DNA of 64,000 nucleotides from Hyphomicrobiales bacterium (GCA_900472575.1 UCIV01000024.1:229721-293720); one strand, 5' to 3'; positions 1-10,723 are shown, counted from the stretch's first letter. The notes: a model not told the origin generated them from the sequence alone. Program-made: numbers and translations.

Positions 1-1
1 C

Positions 2-313
2 ACGCCGACAGGCGTCGGCACGACCGTGGAGGAAGGCAAACAGACAATCGAGATCGACGGCAAAACCTATCTCGTCGAGAAACCGCTAAAGGCGGATTTC
101 GCCCTGATCAATGCCAAGCGCGCTGATTATTACGGAAACGTCGATTACGCGCTGACGGCGCGAAATTTCAATCCACTGATGGCAATGGCGGCCGAAACCG
201 TGATCGTCGAAGCCGTGGACATCGTTCCCGTCGGCGTTATCCCACCGGATGTGGTCGTCACCCCGAATGTGCTGGTGGACTACCTCATTGCTACGGAGAA
301 CCGTCATGGATGA
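2..313 (+). CDS. scoA: 3-oxoacid/acetate CoA-transferase subunit A, C-terminal part (cut by window edge)
   Basis: The frame is open from base 2 and runs about 103 codons to a TGA at 311-313; the N-terminal half lies outside the window. The motifs RADYYGNVDY and NPLMAMAAETVIVEA are typical of the alpha subunit of succinyl-CoA/acetoacetyl-CoA transferases (AtoD/ScoA family). With subunit B it would activate acetoacetate or short-chain fatty acids by moving CoA between acids in the cytoplasm. The stop overlaps the start of subunit B (306), which implies translational coupling. Substrate preference (acetoacetate versus 3-oxoadipate) cannot be read directly, but the downstream AtoE-type permease and thiolase favour acetoacetate. 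Confidence 0.9.
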   Translation, partial: TPTGVGTTVEEGKQTIEIDGKTYLVEKPLKADFALINAKRADYYGNVDYALTARNFNPLMAMAAETVIVEAVDIVPVGVIPPDVVVTPNVLVDYLIATENRHG

Positions 314-962
314 AAAGACTTTGATCGCCAAGCGTGTTGCGCTTGAACTACAGGATGGTTTCCTGGTCAATCTGGGTATCGGCTTGCCGACGATGGTTGC
401 CGCCTACCTGCCCAATAACTTGAATGTTTTCTTCCAATCGGAAAACGGCATCATCGGCATGTCGGCGCTTCCTGAACAGGGCTTTGCGCTCGGAGATCTG
501 ACCGACGCCGGCGGCGCTTTCATCGGCGCCCTGCCGGGAGCCTGCGCCTTCGACAGCGCTACGTCCTTCGGGCTCATCCGGGGCGGCCACCTCGACGTCA
601 CTGTCCTTGGCGGCCTGCAGGTCGATCAGTCGGGGCAACTCGCCAACTGGATGGTGCCGGGCAAGATGGTGCCGGGCATGGGCGGGGCGATGGACCTCGT
701 TTCGGGTGCAAAGCGTGTGATCGTTGCCATGCAGCATACGGCCAAGGGCAAGTCTAAAATCGTGCAGAAATGCACGCTGCCGCTGACCTCGGTGCGCCGC
801 GTCGATCTGATTGTCACGGACCTTGCCGTTCTTCAGCCAAGCGAAGAAGGCCTTATCCTCAAGGAGACCGCGCCCGGCGTCTCGATCGATCAGGTAAAGG
901 CCGCAACTGACTGCGAGCTGATCATTCCCTCGAACGTTCCCGAGATGCAGATCACAGAGTGA
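306..962 (+). CDS. scoB: 3-oxoacid CoA-transferase subunit B
   Basis: 218 aa, usual length for the beta subunit. The ATG at 306 overlaps the end of subunit A and begins MDEKTLIAKR; a longer upstream start would only translate subunit A sequence in another frame. The catalytic glutamate motif SENGIIGM is at residues 45-52 (Glu46), and the glycine-rich LGGLQVDQSGQLANW segment follows. In the family Glu46 forms the glutamyl-CoA thioester intermediate. It acts with subunit A as an alpha-beta complex. It is followed after 29 bases by an AtoE-type transporter and then a thiolase, an ato-like operon for acetoacetate or butyrate use. Confidence 0.93.
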   Translation: MDEKTLIAKRVALELQDGFLVNLGIGLPTMVAAYLPNNLNVFFQSENGIIGMSALPEQGFALGDLTDAGGAFIGALPGACAFDSATSFGLIRGGHLDVTVLGGLQVDQSGQLANWMVPGKMVPGMGGAMDLVSGAKRVIVAMQHTAKGKSKIVQKCTLPLTSVRRVDLIVTDLAVLQPSEEGLILKETAPGVSIDQVKAATDCELIIPSNVPEMQITE

Positions 963-991
963 TCCTTCTCTCATTCAGAAAGAGATAAATC

Positions 992-2359
992 ATGTCGTCC
1001 GTTCCCAGCGGGGAAACGAGCGCGAGCCGTTTCAACCCCATTCACGCCCTGACGAAGGGCCTTTCAAGCCTTGTAAGCCGTTACCTGCCTGATCCACTGG
1101 TCTTTGCCATTCTCCTGACGATCATCACGTTTGCCCTTGGCGTCTTCCTGACGCAGTCTTCCGTGCTCGACATGGTGAATATGTGGGGCGACGGTTTCTG
1201 GAACCTTCTGGCATTCTCGATGCAGATGGCTTTGGTTCTGGTGACCGGCCATGCCCTGGCCAGTTCCGATCCCATCCACAAACTGATGGTGAAGCTGTCC
1301 TCCATTGCCAAGACACCGCGTCAGGGCGTCATGCTGGTCGTGTTTGCCTCGAGCGTTGCCTGCGTCATCAACTGGGGCTTCGGTCTGGTTGTCGGCGCCA
1401 TGTTCGCCCGTCAGGTAGCCCGTCGTATTCCCGCAGCAGATTATCGCCTGCTGATTGCGTCGGCCTATATCGGCTTCATGACCTGGCACGGCGGCCTTTC
1501 GGCCTCTGTTCCGCTGGTCGCCGCCACTCCGGGCAATCCAATGGAGAAGTCGGTCGGTCTCATCCCGATTTCCGACACGATCTTCACCGGCTACAACATC
1601 TTCATCACAGTCGCCCTCATCGTCGTCCTGCCGTTCCTGTGCCGCTTCATGCACCCTGCCGAAAAGGATGTCGTCGCGATCGATCCCAAGCTCCTGAAGC
1701 CGGAAGAATCGACGAAACGTGTTCTGGGGCCGGATGCCACCTTTGCGGAACGCCTGGAAGAAAGCCGCGTCTTCGTCTGGATCGTTGCTGCGCTCGGTAT
1801 CGTCTATCTGGTTCAGTATTTCCAGAGCCATGGCTTCAACATGACGGTCAACATCGTCAACCTGATCATGGTGATTGCCGGCTTGCTGCTGCACCAGACC
1901 CCGATGGCATATGCTCGCGCCATCAGCAATGCCGCCCGCGGAACGGCAGGGATCATGATCCAGTTCCCGTTCTATGCCGGCATTCAGATGATGATGGAGC
2001 ATTCCGGTCTGGGTGGTCTGATCACCAACTGGTTCGTTGAAATAGCCAACAAGGACACATTCCCGGTTCTGGCATTCCTGTCGTCCGGCTTCATCAACTT
2101 TGCCGTACCTTCCGGTGGCGGACACTGGGTCGTCCAGGGTCCCTTCATCATGCCGGCGGCACAGGCTCTCGGCGTGGACAAGGGCATGGCCGCCATGGCG
2201 ATCGCCTATGGCGAAGAGTGGATGAACATGGCTCAGCCCTTCTGGGCACTGCCGGCACTTGCAATCGCTGGACTCGGGGTCCGCGACATCATGGGCTATT
2301 GCGTGACCGCACTCATCGTCACGCTGCCGATCTTCCTTATAGGCCTCTACTGCTTCTGA
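992..2359 (+). CDS. atoE: Short-chain fatty acid transporter, AtoE family
   Basis: 455 aa polytopic inner-membrane protein with about ten to twelve hydrophobic segments, matching the length of E. coli AtoE (about 440 aa). Recognisable family stretches are the [12 protein letters not shown] region near residue 32, [10 protein letters not shown], and [14 protein letters not shown] near residue 370. The family takes up short-chain fatty acids or acetoacetate. It sits between the CoA-transferase and acetyl-CoA acetyltransferase genes in one direction, so it probably supplies acetoacetate/butyrate to those enzymes. The start is preceded by AGAAAGAGATAAATC, an acceptable ribosome binding site. Confidence 0.88.
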   Translation: MSSVPSGETSASRFNPIHALTKGLSSLVSRYLPDPLVFAILLTIITFALGVFLTQSSVLDMVNMWGDGFWNLLAFSMQMALVLVTGHALASSDPIHKLMVKLSSIAKTPRQGVMLVVFASSVACVINWGFGLVVGAMFARQVARRIPAADYRLLIASAYIGFMTWHGGLSASVPLVAATPGNPMEKSVGLIPISDTIFTGYNIFITVALIVVLPFLCRFMHPAEKDVVAIDPKLLKPEESTKRVLGPDATFAERLEESRVFVWIVAALGIVYLVQYFQSHGFNMTVNIVNLIMVIAGLLLHQTPMAYARAISNAARGTAGIMIQFPFYAGIQMMMEHSGLGGLITNWFVEIANKDTFPVLAFLSSGFINFAVPSGGGHWVVQGPFIMPAAQALGVDKGMAAMAIAYGEEWMNMAQPFWALPALAIAGLGVRDIMGYCVTALIVTLPIFLIGLYCF

Positions 2360-2435
2360 CATCGGCGCGCGCCGGCAAACCCCGGCGCTCCTGTTTCTCC
2401 TTTTGAAAATGGCCAAAAGTGCCGGAGTAAAAACC

Positions 2436-3608
<1,173 letters not shown>

Positions 3609-3919
3609 TCTCGTTTGGTCAGCGGCTGTTTCCCAAGGCCGTTGATCATCTCGCAGGCGTCTCTCCTCAGCGTCCCCGCGGGATATGTACCGGGCAACTC
3701 GATTTGGTAGGGTTGCCCGGTGCATCTGACCTCTGAGGGAAATACCTGCAGAAGTGGCTGGCGATTGGCTGAGCATATCGTCGTCGCCGTCTTCACACCC
3801 AAGTGTGTGGCTATTCAGCCCAATTTGCCTACGGGCTATTGCCTGTTTGCGAGAGATGCTTATCTCCGGGACATGGAGACAATCTCGATTACACAAGGCT
3901 CGATGACACAGGTGAAGTG
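3609..3919. other. Intergenic stretch, no gene recognised
   Basis: About 310 bases between the thiolase and a small membrane protein. It contains one strong hairpin (3689-3721). An in-frame ATG at 3803 could extend the next gene but lacks a good ribosome binding site and adds a non-conserved-looking N-terminus. Nothing else is recognised. Confidence 0.5.
3689..3721 (+). terminator. Hairpin, probable end of the ato-like operon
   Basis: A perfect 10-bp stem (ACCGGGCAAC at 3689-3698 pairs with GTTGCCCGGT at 3712-3721) with a 13-base loop lies 80 bases after the thiolase stop. There is no T-run behind it, so termination efficiency is uncertain. Confidence 0.5.
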
Positions 3920-4396
3920 ATGGCTTTGGCCGCAGCCGTCGCGATCCTGTTGGTGGGGTTGCTGTTTCTCTTTAATCGACGCGCCGCCTATCCAGCATTG
4001 GCGCTGGTGGCGATCATCGGCGTCACTGTTGCTGTCGCAACTGCGCTGCAACCTTCAACACGCCAGAATACCACGGAAGCGGTTACGGCAAAAGCGTCGG
4101 TAGACCCGGCCACTTGCACCGACCCGTCAAAACCTGTCGCGATCGAATTTCTCAATGGCAATGATGCGTCGGTTCAGCGGGTATCCTTCAGCCTCCTGGG
4201 GCGTCTGAAAGGACACTCGTCGGTCACCTATCGCGGCTTTATGCGGGACGATACTATCATCGAGCCGGGTCAGACTGTCGTCACCTGCCATGGCCTGCTT
4301 CCGCTCGGCTTCGCCTCGCCAAGACCAGCGATCATTACCCCCGAAGACTATAATTGGTTCGTCGATATCTCGCTTGTCGATTTTTCGACGCGTTAG
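3920..4396 (+). CDS. Small membrane-anchored protein of unknown function
   Basis: 158 aa if started at the ATG at 3920, which has AGGTGAAG just upstream. Two hydrophobic segments (about residues 2-19 and 23-41) separated by NRRAAYP are followed by an approximately 110-residue soluble domain with two cysteines (C at PATCTDP and VTCHGLL). The topology suggests an inner-membrane protein with the C-terminal domain on one side; the Cys pair would suit a periplasmic disulfide. I recognise no family. It stands alone between convergent neighbours. Confidence 0.65.
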   Translation: MALAAAVAILLVGLLFLFNRRAAYPALALVAIIGVTVAVATALQPSTRQNTTEAVTAKASVDPATCTDPSKPVAIEFLNGNDASVQRVSFSLLGRLKGHSSVTYRGFMRDDTIIEPGQTVVTCHGLLPLGFASPRPAIITPEDYNWFVDISLVDFSTR

Positions 4397-4424
4397 TCTC
4401 CCCAGGCGGAAATCCGGGGAGACT
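4395..4424. terminator. Bidirectional terminator between convergent genes
   Basis: Stem AGTCTCCCC (4395-4403) pairs perfectly with GGGGAGACT (4416-4424), followed by GGTTTC on the plus strand. It sits between the stop of the small membrane protein and the stop of the leftward DUF2264 gene. Confidence 0.6.
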
Positions 4425-4432
4425 GGTTTCGG

Positions 4433-6280
4433 TCAGTCGCCGAACACCGGCACGGCAATTCCTTCGTTGCGGAAAAGCTGCTCCAACTCCTCTATGGCGG
4501 GGCATTTCGGCGGGTTCTGCAACAGGTCCGCACCGAAATCGGCCTTCGGCAATGCGACGGCCGCCGTTGCAAGCACCGTCGTTCCGGTGGCGATCTCGCC
4601 GCGAAGCTGAGGAACCAGCGTCTTGGCGTGGATGAGATTGCTGTTGGCAATGGCGCTGATGGCGGTGCCGTTGCGCCTGAAGGCCGGCGACAGGTCGAAA
4701 ATGGCGCTGCTATCCGTTTGGCCGTGCCATACGGCCTGCCCTTGGGATTGTTCTGCGATATCGACATTCAAGTCGGCCCGCGGGATAGCAAAGCCGCCTT
4801 CGCTGGTCTGCAGCGGGCGCGGTGTCACGATACGGTGCAAGCGGATATGCCAGGGATTGGCCGGCAGCAGCCAGGTCTCGACCGTCACGTCAGCCCATGG
4901 CTTCCAGCGGGAATAGAGCTTGTCGCCGGCAATCAACGCCTCTTCCAGCGTCTCGCGCATACGGAAATGCACGCCATCGTTGGAAAGACCCAGCATGCCG
5001 TCGAAGCTTGCGGCAACAAAGTGTCGGTCGTTGAGTTCGATGTTGAAGCCGTAACGGGTCGAATAGACGAATTTCGAATATTTCTCGTTAGCGCCGAGCA
5101 TCTTGTCATGGCTCTGGCCAGAGGAAAGGATGACCGTATTGCCGGGCGTATGCATCGCCACCATGCCGGCTTCCTTCAGCGGCACCGGATCGGCAAATTC
5201 GGGAGCATCGGTCTCCTCCGCCGCCCAGAACGGATGATCGGCGGAAAGCGCCAGCGGCAGAAAGAATTTCAGCGCCCAATAGGGGGAGCCTGCCGAATTA
5301 TAGCTCTCGCTCATCATCAGGTTCGGATAGCCGTAGCCGATGGAGAGTACGCCGTCGCGCTCAGCGATCGGAAGCTCTGACCACCAGCGGATATGGCGCA
5401 TGTAATAGCCCTTGATCTCGCTCCACGGCAGCGCCTCGACATCGGCGAAGGCAAGTGCGCCCCAGATGCCGCCGCAGGCAAAACGATAGGTCTGGCTGCG
5501 TCCGAAGGCGAGTGCTGCGCCGTCCGGTCCGAACCAGTGGCGGATATCCCTGGCAAACACATGTGCGCGCTCGCGATACGCGGCCGCTCTCTTCGCGTCG
5601 CGCTTGGCAATGACGGAATAGATCAGTGCATAGAAATGCAGGGCGAAGGGCACGTAATGGTCGGCGCGCTTCACCGGCCCGTCGCGATACCAGCCTTCAC
5701 CAAGCCGGAACGCTTCGACCTCATCGAGATATTTTTCGGTCAGCGAGCGGTCGAAATCGATACCGGCGCGTGTTAGCCCCAGGTCGATCAGAACACGGAA
5801 GAATTTCCAGTTGTTGTCGACGAATTCCTTGTCGCGCGCCGAAATCAGATAGGCGGCAATCGTCTTCTTCTGGGCTTCGTTCAGCGGCTCCCAGATGAAT
5901 TGCGGCACCATGGCAATGGCAAAGCCGATCGCCGCAAGCTCCACCTGCCGCTGGTCGGTGCGGGAAACATCGCCCCAATATTCCGGGTGGGAGGGATCCG
6001 TGCCGTTTGCCAGACCGCGCCGATAAAGCTCCCAATGTGGAAAGTCGTATCCGCCTGCGGCGAGCGGCACGATGCCCCAGAGCGGTCGGGCAAAACCTTC
6101 GAGATCGGCCGCAGCGCGATCGAAATGCGCGCCGGTGGCGCTGAGGCGCACGCGCGCTCCACCCTCGGAAAAGTAGGGAAGCAGCGGCTTGAACAGATCC
6201 ATCACCGCTTTCGCGATGTCATCGCGCGTCTTGAGGGGATTGCCATGAAGCGGATTGGCGCGGGCGGGATCGTAGATCAT
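4433..6280 (-). CDS. DUF2264 domain protein, putative glycan-active enzyme
   Basis: 615 aa from the ATG at 6280 (MIYDPARANPLHGNP), which has GGAAG upstream; an in-frame start at 6343 would run back through the terminator hairpin. The sequence matches the DUF2264 family across most of its length: NPLKTRDDIAKAVMDLF near the N-terminus, then LWGIVPLAAGG, ERDGVLSIGYGYPNLM and YNSAGSPYWALKFFLPLAL. The family is predicted to have an alpha/alpha-barrel N-terminus and occurs in sugar-acid utilisation loci; the reaction is not established. There is no signal peptide, so it should act in the cytoplasm. It is the last gene of the uronate-oligosaccharide import operon. Confidence 0.85.
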   Translation of the reverse strand: MIYDPARANPLHGNPLKTRDDIAKAVMDLFKPLLPYFSEGGARVRLSATGAHFDRAAADLEGFARPLWGIVPLAAGGYDFPHWELYRRGLANGTDPSHPEYWGDVSRTDQRQVELAAIGFAIAMVPQFIWEPLNEAQKKTIAAYLISARDKEFVDNNWKFFRVLIDLGLTRAGIDFDRSLTEKYLDEVEAFRLGEGWYRDGPVKRADHYVPFALHFYALIYSVIAKRDAKRAAAYRERAHVFARDIRHWFGPDGAALAFGRSQTYRFACGGIWGALAFADVEALPWSEIKGYYMRHIRWWSELPIAERDGVLSIGYGYPNLMMSESYNSAGSPYWALKFFLPLALSADHPFWAAEETDAPEFADPVPLKEAGMVAMHTPGNTVILSSGQSHDKMLGANEKYSKFVYSTRYGFNIELNDRHFVAASFDGMLGLSNDGVHFRMRETLEEALIAGDKLYSRWKPWADVTVETWLLPANPWHIRLHRIVTPRPLQTSEGGFAIPRADLNVDIAEQSQGQAVWHGQTDSSAIFDLSPAFRRNGTAISAIANSNLIHAKTLVPQLRGEIATGTTVLATAAVALPKADFGADLLQNPPKCPAIEELEQLFRNEGIAVPVFGD

Positions 6281-6310
6281 CGGTCTTCCATTCAATCGGG
6301 CATGTGTTCG

Positions 6311-6350
6311 GGCAAAAGAAAACCCCGCGGCAACCAAGGTCACCGCGGGG
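6311..6350 (-). terminator. Rho-independent terminator/attenuator inside the operon
   Basis: CCCCGCGG (6343-6350, read on the minus strand) pairs with CCGCGGGG (6323-6330); the minus strand continues TTTTCTTTT. It lies just after the binding-protein stop and before DUF2264, so it should end or reduce transcription entering DUF2264. Confidence 0.75.
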
Positions 6351-6360
6351 GCAGGGAGTG

Positions 6361-7641
6361 TTACTTGATGGCCTTCACGCCATCGGTCATTTCCTTCAGA
6401 CCGTCGTCGATCGAGATATTGTCGGTCATCAACGAGTCATGCGCACGGTTGAGGATGACCTCGATACGGGCTGCATTCGGCGTCACGGCCATTTCCAGAT
6501 AGGACTTGCCGGGTTCCAATGCCGCCTTGCTGGTCGCGTCCTGTGGGAAGCCGTCGAGCGAGGCGATCTTGGCCGTCACTTCCGGCGTACGCACCGTCGG
6601 GATCGTGCCGGTCGATGCGATGATCGAGGCGCCTTCCGCACTTGTGACGAACTTGATGAAATCGAGAACCGCTTCCTTGTGGGCGGAATTGCTGTTCACC
6701 GAAAGGCCGGAGATCTGTGCTGCGGTCGTGCCGGCAACAACACCTTCCGGATGCGGGAACTTGACGATACCCCAGTTCTTGCTCTTCGATTCACCCGACT
6801 TGACCTTGGCGATCTGCGTGCCGACGAACCATGTGCCCATCGGCAGCATGCCGATCGTGCCGTTGAAGAACGGACCCGAATAATGGGTGTTCGATGTCTT
6901 CAGCGTTGCATAGGACGGGACGACGCCGTCCTTCTGCAGTTTGAGCGCCCGCTCGTACCAGGGCTTCAGGAATGAATAATCCGGGCCAGCCAGCGTGTTC
7001 TTGCCGTCCTGAATACCGGCCAGTTGAACCGTGGAGCGCCAGGTATGCAGAAGCGCACCATAGGTCTTGTTGACACCCATGCCGCCGGCGAGCTTGGTCG
7101 CCGTCTCGTCGAACTGTGCCCAGGTCATGTCATTGGTCGGGTAGGGCACGCCGGCTTTGTCAAAGATGTCCTTGTTATAATAGACGACCCAGAAGTCCGA
7201 GCGGAACGGCAGCGAATAGATCTTGCCGTCTACCGTCATTTCTTCGGCCAGACCGCCGAAGGAGGCCGGGTCGATATTGGCTTCTTTCATGTAGGCCGAA
7301 AGATCCATGATCGAACCGGCGCGGATGAGGTTCGTGTAATTCGGCACGTCCTTGACAGTGACGATGTCGATGTCCTTCGAACCGCCAGCGAGCTGCGTGG
7401 CGATCATCTGCTGATAGTCCTGCGAGCCGAGGTCGATATGCTCGAACTTCACATTGGGTTTCTTGGCCTGATAGGCTTCGATCAGCGGCTTGTAGTAGGC
7501 AACCTTGTCCCAGTCCCACAGCGCCCAGCGCAGCGTGACGGCGTCACCGGATTGCGCGAGCGCCGCACCTGCGGTGGAAGCCGCAAGGGCCAGGCCCGCC
7601 AGAGCGAGCTTCATGCCTCTCCCGAAAGTCTCCAAATACAT
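6361..7641 (-). CDS. Sugar ABC transporter periplasmic binding protein (family 1)
   Basis: 426 aa. The start at 7641 (MYLETFGRGMKLALAG) has AGGAGAAAAAGG directly upstream; an upstream in-frame start at 7737 would overlap the preceding gene. A Sec signal peptide covers about residues 1-27 (ends STAGAALAQS). The mature protein has the family-1 solute-binding fold: TLRWALWDWDKV at the start, IDIVTVKDVPNYTNL, and the LPFRSDFWVVYYNKDIFDKAG stretch (quoted in part). It captures a sugar oligomer in the periplasm and delivers it to the permeases at 10728-12509. Genes for lyase and GH88 nearby suggest an unsaturated uronate oligosaccharide. Confidence 0.9.
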   Translation of the reverse strand: MYLETFGRGMKLALAGLALAASTAGAALAQSGDAVTLRWALWDWDKVAYYKPLIEAYQAKKPNVKFEHIDLGSQDYQQMIATQLAGGSKDIDIVTVKDVPNYTNLIRAGSIMDLSAYMKEANIDPASFGGLAEEMTVDGKIYSLPFRSDFWVVYYNKDIFDKAGVPYPTNDMTWAQFDETATKLAGGMGVNKTYGALLHTWRSTVQLAGIQDGKNTLAGPDYSFLKPWYERALKLQKDGVVPSYATLKTSNTHYSGPFFNGTIGMLPMGTWFVGTQIAKVKSGESKSKNWGIVKFPHPEGVVAGTTAAQISGLSVNSNSAHKEAVLDFIKFVTSAEGASIIASTGTIPTVRTPEVTAKIASLDGFPQDATSKAALEPGKSYLEMAVTPNAARIEVILNRAHDSLMTDNISIDDGLKEMTDGVKAIK

Positions 7642-7672
7642 CCTTTTTCTCCTTCCCTGGATTGTCTCTGGT

Positions 7673-8404
7673 TCAGATATGCTTTGCGGCTGCCGCCTCC
7701 GCCTGGAGGTTGGGCTGTGTCGCAACAGGCAGGGCAAGCACCATCATGGCAGCGCGGTGCGCGGCAAAGGCGATGGCAAACATGCCGAGAGAAAAATTGA
7801 GTGTGGCCGGCATGAACACCGACACCGGATAAAATGCGATATGGGCAAGCCACAGGCCCGCCACGAAAAACAGCGCTGCCATCACCGGCAGTGGCCGGAT
7901 GATCGAAGCGATAGCCGAAAGCTGCAGCAGTTTTTTGGCGGGCATATCGCGCATCACCATCAGTACCAGTAGATGGCAGGCGGTGATGCAGAGGAAGAGG
8001 GTGACGACGAAAGCGATTGCCAGCGGCACTGCCATCATCAGATTTTCCCGCGCTGCCGATGCGTATGTGGCAACGGCATAACCACCGAGGCCGATGGCTG
8101 TAGCAAACAGCAGGCCCCAGATCGTTGCACGCCAGAAATAGCGACGCAGCGCCTCGAGAAAATCGCGCAGCAGATAGGTGTTGCGGTCTTCGACAAAGGC
8201 GACGCAGACAAAGGCCATGGCTGCGAGTGCAGCCGGCAGCGGAATGATAAGAAGGGCGGCCAGAATGAACAGGATGTTCAACTTGACCATTTCCCACCAT
8301 TCACGGGCAAATGTCTGGCCGAAAAGTGCAAGGCCGGTCTTTTTCGGCGCATTCTTCGGAATGCCCGGCCCTTCCTTCGTCCACATGTCCCGCAGCCACT
8401 GCAT
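7673..8404 (-). CDS. YesL-like membrane protein (DUF624)
   Basis: 243 aa with about five hydrophobic segments (NILFILAALLIIPLP, ATIWGLLFATAIGLGGYAV, LMMAVPLAIAFVVTLF and two more). The arrangement and length match the DUF624/YesL family, which is found beside rhamnogalacturonan and other oligosaccharide ABC importers in Bacillus and rhizobia. A role as an accessory of the importer is an inference from context; the molecular function of the family is unknown. It sits between the ATPase and binding-protein genes in the same operon. Confidence 0.8.
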   Translation of the reverse strand: MQWLRDMWTKEGPGIPKNAPKKTGLALFGQTFAREWWEMVKLNILFILAALLIIPLPAALAAMAFVCVAFVEDRNTYLLRDFLEALRRYFWRATIWGLLFATAIGLGGYAVATYASAARENLMMAVPLAIAFVVTLFLCITACHLLVLMVMRDMPAKKLLQLSAIASIIRPLPVMAALFFVAGLWLAHIAFYPVSVFMPATLNFSLGMFAIAFAAHRAAMMVLALPVATQPNLQAEAAAAKHI

Positions 8405-8428
8405 GGCCTTCCTCCAGACTCGATCTCC

Positions 8429-9538
8429 TCAATAGAGGATCGAGCGTTCCGTTTCCTTGTCGAACAGCTGCATATTGGTCGTATCGACAACCAGCTTTGC
8501 CGTTTCGCCCGTCTTCGCCTTGAAGCGCGGCGAGACACGAACGGTCATCGCCTTGTTTCCGGCGGTGATGTTGAGATGAATCTCGGACCCCATCGGTTCT
8601 GCAAGATCGACCACGGCGTCGAACGGCGCGATGTTGTCCGGGTTGATGTCGCCCGGCGCCAGTTCGTGAAAGTTTTCCGGGCGAATGCCGACGATGACTT
8701 CCTTGCCTTCATAAGGGGCGATGCGGGCCTTGTCGAAGCTTGCCGGGATCGGCAGCACGCGGCCATCGAACACGGCGACATAACCTTCGCCGCGCTTCTC
8801 GATCTTCGAAGGCAGCATGTTCATCTGCGGTGCACCTATGAAGCCGGCCACGAACATGTTGATCGGGCGATCATAGAGGTTCTGCGGCGTATCGACCTGC
8901 TGGATATGGCCGTCGGCCATGACGACGATACGGTCGGCCATGGTCATGGCTTCGATCTGGTCGTGGGTCACATAGATGAAGGTCGAGTTCAGCCGCTTGT
9001 GCAGCTTGGTGATCTCGGCGCGCATCGTGCCGCGCAGTTTTGCGTCGAGGTTGGAGAGCGGCTCGTCGAGCAGGAACACTTCGGGATTGCGCACCATGGC
9101 GCGGCCCAGCGCCACGCGCTGCCGCTGGCCGCCGGAAAGCGCCTTGGGCTTGCGGTTCAGAAGATGCGTGATGTCGAGGATTTTTGCCGCTTCCTGCACC
9201 TTCTGGTCGATGACCTCACGCGAGGCTTTCCTGAGCTGAAGGCCGAACGCCATGTTCTTGTAGACAGTCATATGCGGGTAAAGCGCATAGTTCTGGAACA
9301 CCATGGCGATGTCGCGGTCCTTGGACGGCACGTCGTTGACCACATCGCCACCGATGATCAGTTCGCCGCCGGAGATTTCCTCGAGACCTGCGATCATGCG
9401 CAGCGTCGTGGATTTGCCGCAACCGGACGGGCCGACCAGAATGATGAATTCCTTGTCGGCGATTTCCAGATCGATATCATGAACAACGGTCAGTGCACCG
9501 TAGGTCTTGTTCAATTTCTTCAGTGAAATGCTGGCCAT
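8429..9538 (-). CDS. ugpC: Sugar ABC transporter ATPase, UgpC/MalK type
   Basis: 369 aa. Walker A GPSGCGKSTT (residues about 36-45), Q-loop VFQNYALYPHMT, signature LSGGQRQRVALGRAM, Walker B VFLLDEPLSNLD and the H-loop VTHDQIEAM are all present, followed by a C-terminal TOBE/OB regulatory region (residues about 240-369, with VGIRPENFH). It powers the importer formed with the two permeases and binding protein of this operon. The MalK-like length and C-terminal domain mark the CUT1 class, which handles oligosaccharides. Confidence 0.95.
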   Translation of the reverse strand: MASISLKKLNKTYGALTVVHDIDLEIADKEFIILVGPSGCGKSTTLRMIAGLEEISGGELIIGGDVVNDVPSKDRDIAMVFQNYALYPHMTVYKNMAFGLQLRKASREVIDQKVQEAAKILDITHLLNRKPKALSGGQRQRVALGRAMVRNPEVFLLDEPLSNLDAKLRGTMRAEITKLHKRLNSTFIYVTHDQIEAMTMADRIVVMADGHIQQVDTPQNLYDRPINMFVAGFIGAPQMNMLPSKIEKRGEGYVAVFDGRVLPIPASFDKARIAPYEGKEVIVGIRPENFHELAPGDINPDNIAPFDAVVDLAEPMGSEIHLNITAGNKAMTVRVSPRFKAKTGETAKLVVDTTNMQLFDKETERSILY

Positions 9539-9550
9539 CGGTTTACTCTC

Positions 9551-10723
9551 TCACCAGTATGAAGACCACGAACGCGACAGGCGCGTCAGGGCTTCCATGT
9601 AATAATAGTCACCCCAGGACACGCACTCGTCGACGCCTTCGCCGCGGCAGGTGTTATAGGGGGATTTTTTGGAATAGGTGCCGTGCAGGACCAACCCGTT
9701 CGAAATCGCGGGATCTTTCACGGCGTAATGATCGGCAAGGCTTTTGATCATCCGGCGGGCGAGATCGCGGTAACGATCGGCCGCCTCGCCACCGACAAGA
9801 TCCGCCATTTCCAGAAGACCGCAGGCAACGATCGAGGCCGCCGACGTGTCGCGCGGTTCGTTGTCGCCGTCGGAAAACACCATGTCCCAATAGGGCACCA
9901 TGTCCGCCGGAAGCTTGTTCAGATAGAAAGCCAGAAGCCGGTCGAACGTGTCGCGATATTCGTCGATGCGCTCGTAACGATAGGAAAACGCCATGCCGGC
10001 TACGCCCCAGGCCTGACCGCGCGCCCAGAAACTGTCGTCTGCATAACCCTGTTTGGTGGCGCCGCGCACCGGCGCGCCGGTCACCGGGTCCATATAGAAT
10101 GTGTGGTAAGTGGAATCATCCGGCCGCACAGAGTTTTTCAGTGTCGTGCGGGCATGGATAAGCGCGATATCGCGGTATTTCTGGTCGCCGGTCTGTTCGG
10201 TTGCCCAATAGAGCAGCGGCAGGTTCAGCAGGCAATCGATGATGTAGCGGTATTCCTCCGCCACGCCCTTGCGGCCCCAGGCCTGAATGAATTGGCCGAT
10301 CGGCTGGTAACGCTCGATCAGCTGGTCGGCGGCCAGCAGCGCTGCCTTGCGACCATCCTCATCCCCCACCAGTTTCCATGCGGCGATGCAGGAAGGCGAG
10401 TAGAGGAAGCCCATGTCGTGGTGGTCGGTTTCGATGCGGTTTTCGATCCGGTGCAGAAAGCTCTGCACCTGGATCTGCGCCGCATACTGAAAGGTCTTGT
10501 CGCCGGTATGCTCGAAGGCCAGCCAGATTTCGCCCGGCCAGAAACCGGCAGTCCACTGGTTGTTGGCAACGGGCGGGTAGAAATTGTTCACGCTCGAATG
10601 GTTCTGGGCGCTGTAGGTAAATTCGGGCAGATTGCGACGGATCTGCGCCACAGCGACGTCGAGAGCGGCTTTCACCTCTTCATCGGTAATCGGCTGCGGA
10701 GCGACGGAGGAAACGGCGTTCAT
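9551..10723 (-). CDS. Glycoside hydrolase family 88, unsaturated glucuronyl/galacturonyl hydrolase
   Basis: 390 aa, the normal GH88 size. Typical segments are NNQWTAGFWPGEIWLAFEHT near residue 57, DHHDMGFLYSPS (first catalytic Asp, equivalent to Asp88 of Bacillus UGL), YIIDCLLNLPLLYWA (second Asp, equivalent to Asp149), ARGQAWGVAGMAF and the C-terminal SWGDYYYMEALTRL. The family removes 4,5-unsaturated uronic acid from the non-reducing end of lyase products by hydration. There is no signal peptide, so it acts on imported oligosaccharides. Its place in the operon with CUT1 transporter genes links uptake to cleavage. Confidence 0.93.
   Translation of the reverse strand: MNAVSSVAPQPITDEEVKAALDVAVAQIRRNLPEFTYSAQNHSSVNNFYPPVANNQWTAGFWPGEIWLAFEHTGDKTFQYAAQIQVQSFLHRIENRIETDHHDMGFLYSPSCIAAWKLVGDEDGRKAALLAADQLIERYQPIGQFIQAWGRKGVAEEYRYIIDCLLNLPLLYWATEQTGDQKYRDIALIHARTTLKNSVRPDDSTYHTFYMDPVTGAPVRGATKQGYADDSFWARGQAWGVAGMAFSYRYERIDEYRDTFDRLLAFYLNKLPADMVPYWDMVFSDGDNEPRDTSAASIVACGLLEMADLVGGEAADRYRDLARRMIKSLADHYAVKDPAISNGLVLHGTYSKKSPYNTCRGEGVDECVSWGDYYYMEALTRLSRSWSSYW

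Noticed and set aside
2403..2435. Longer thiolase start at 2403
   Set aside because: The added residues do not fit the family and the ATG at 2436 has a well placed GGAG.
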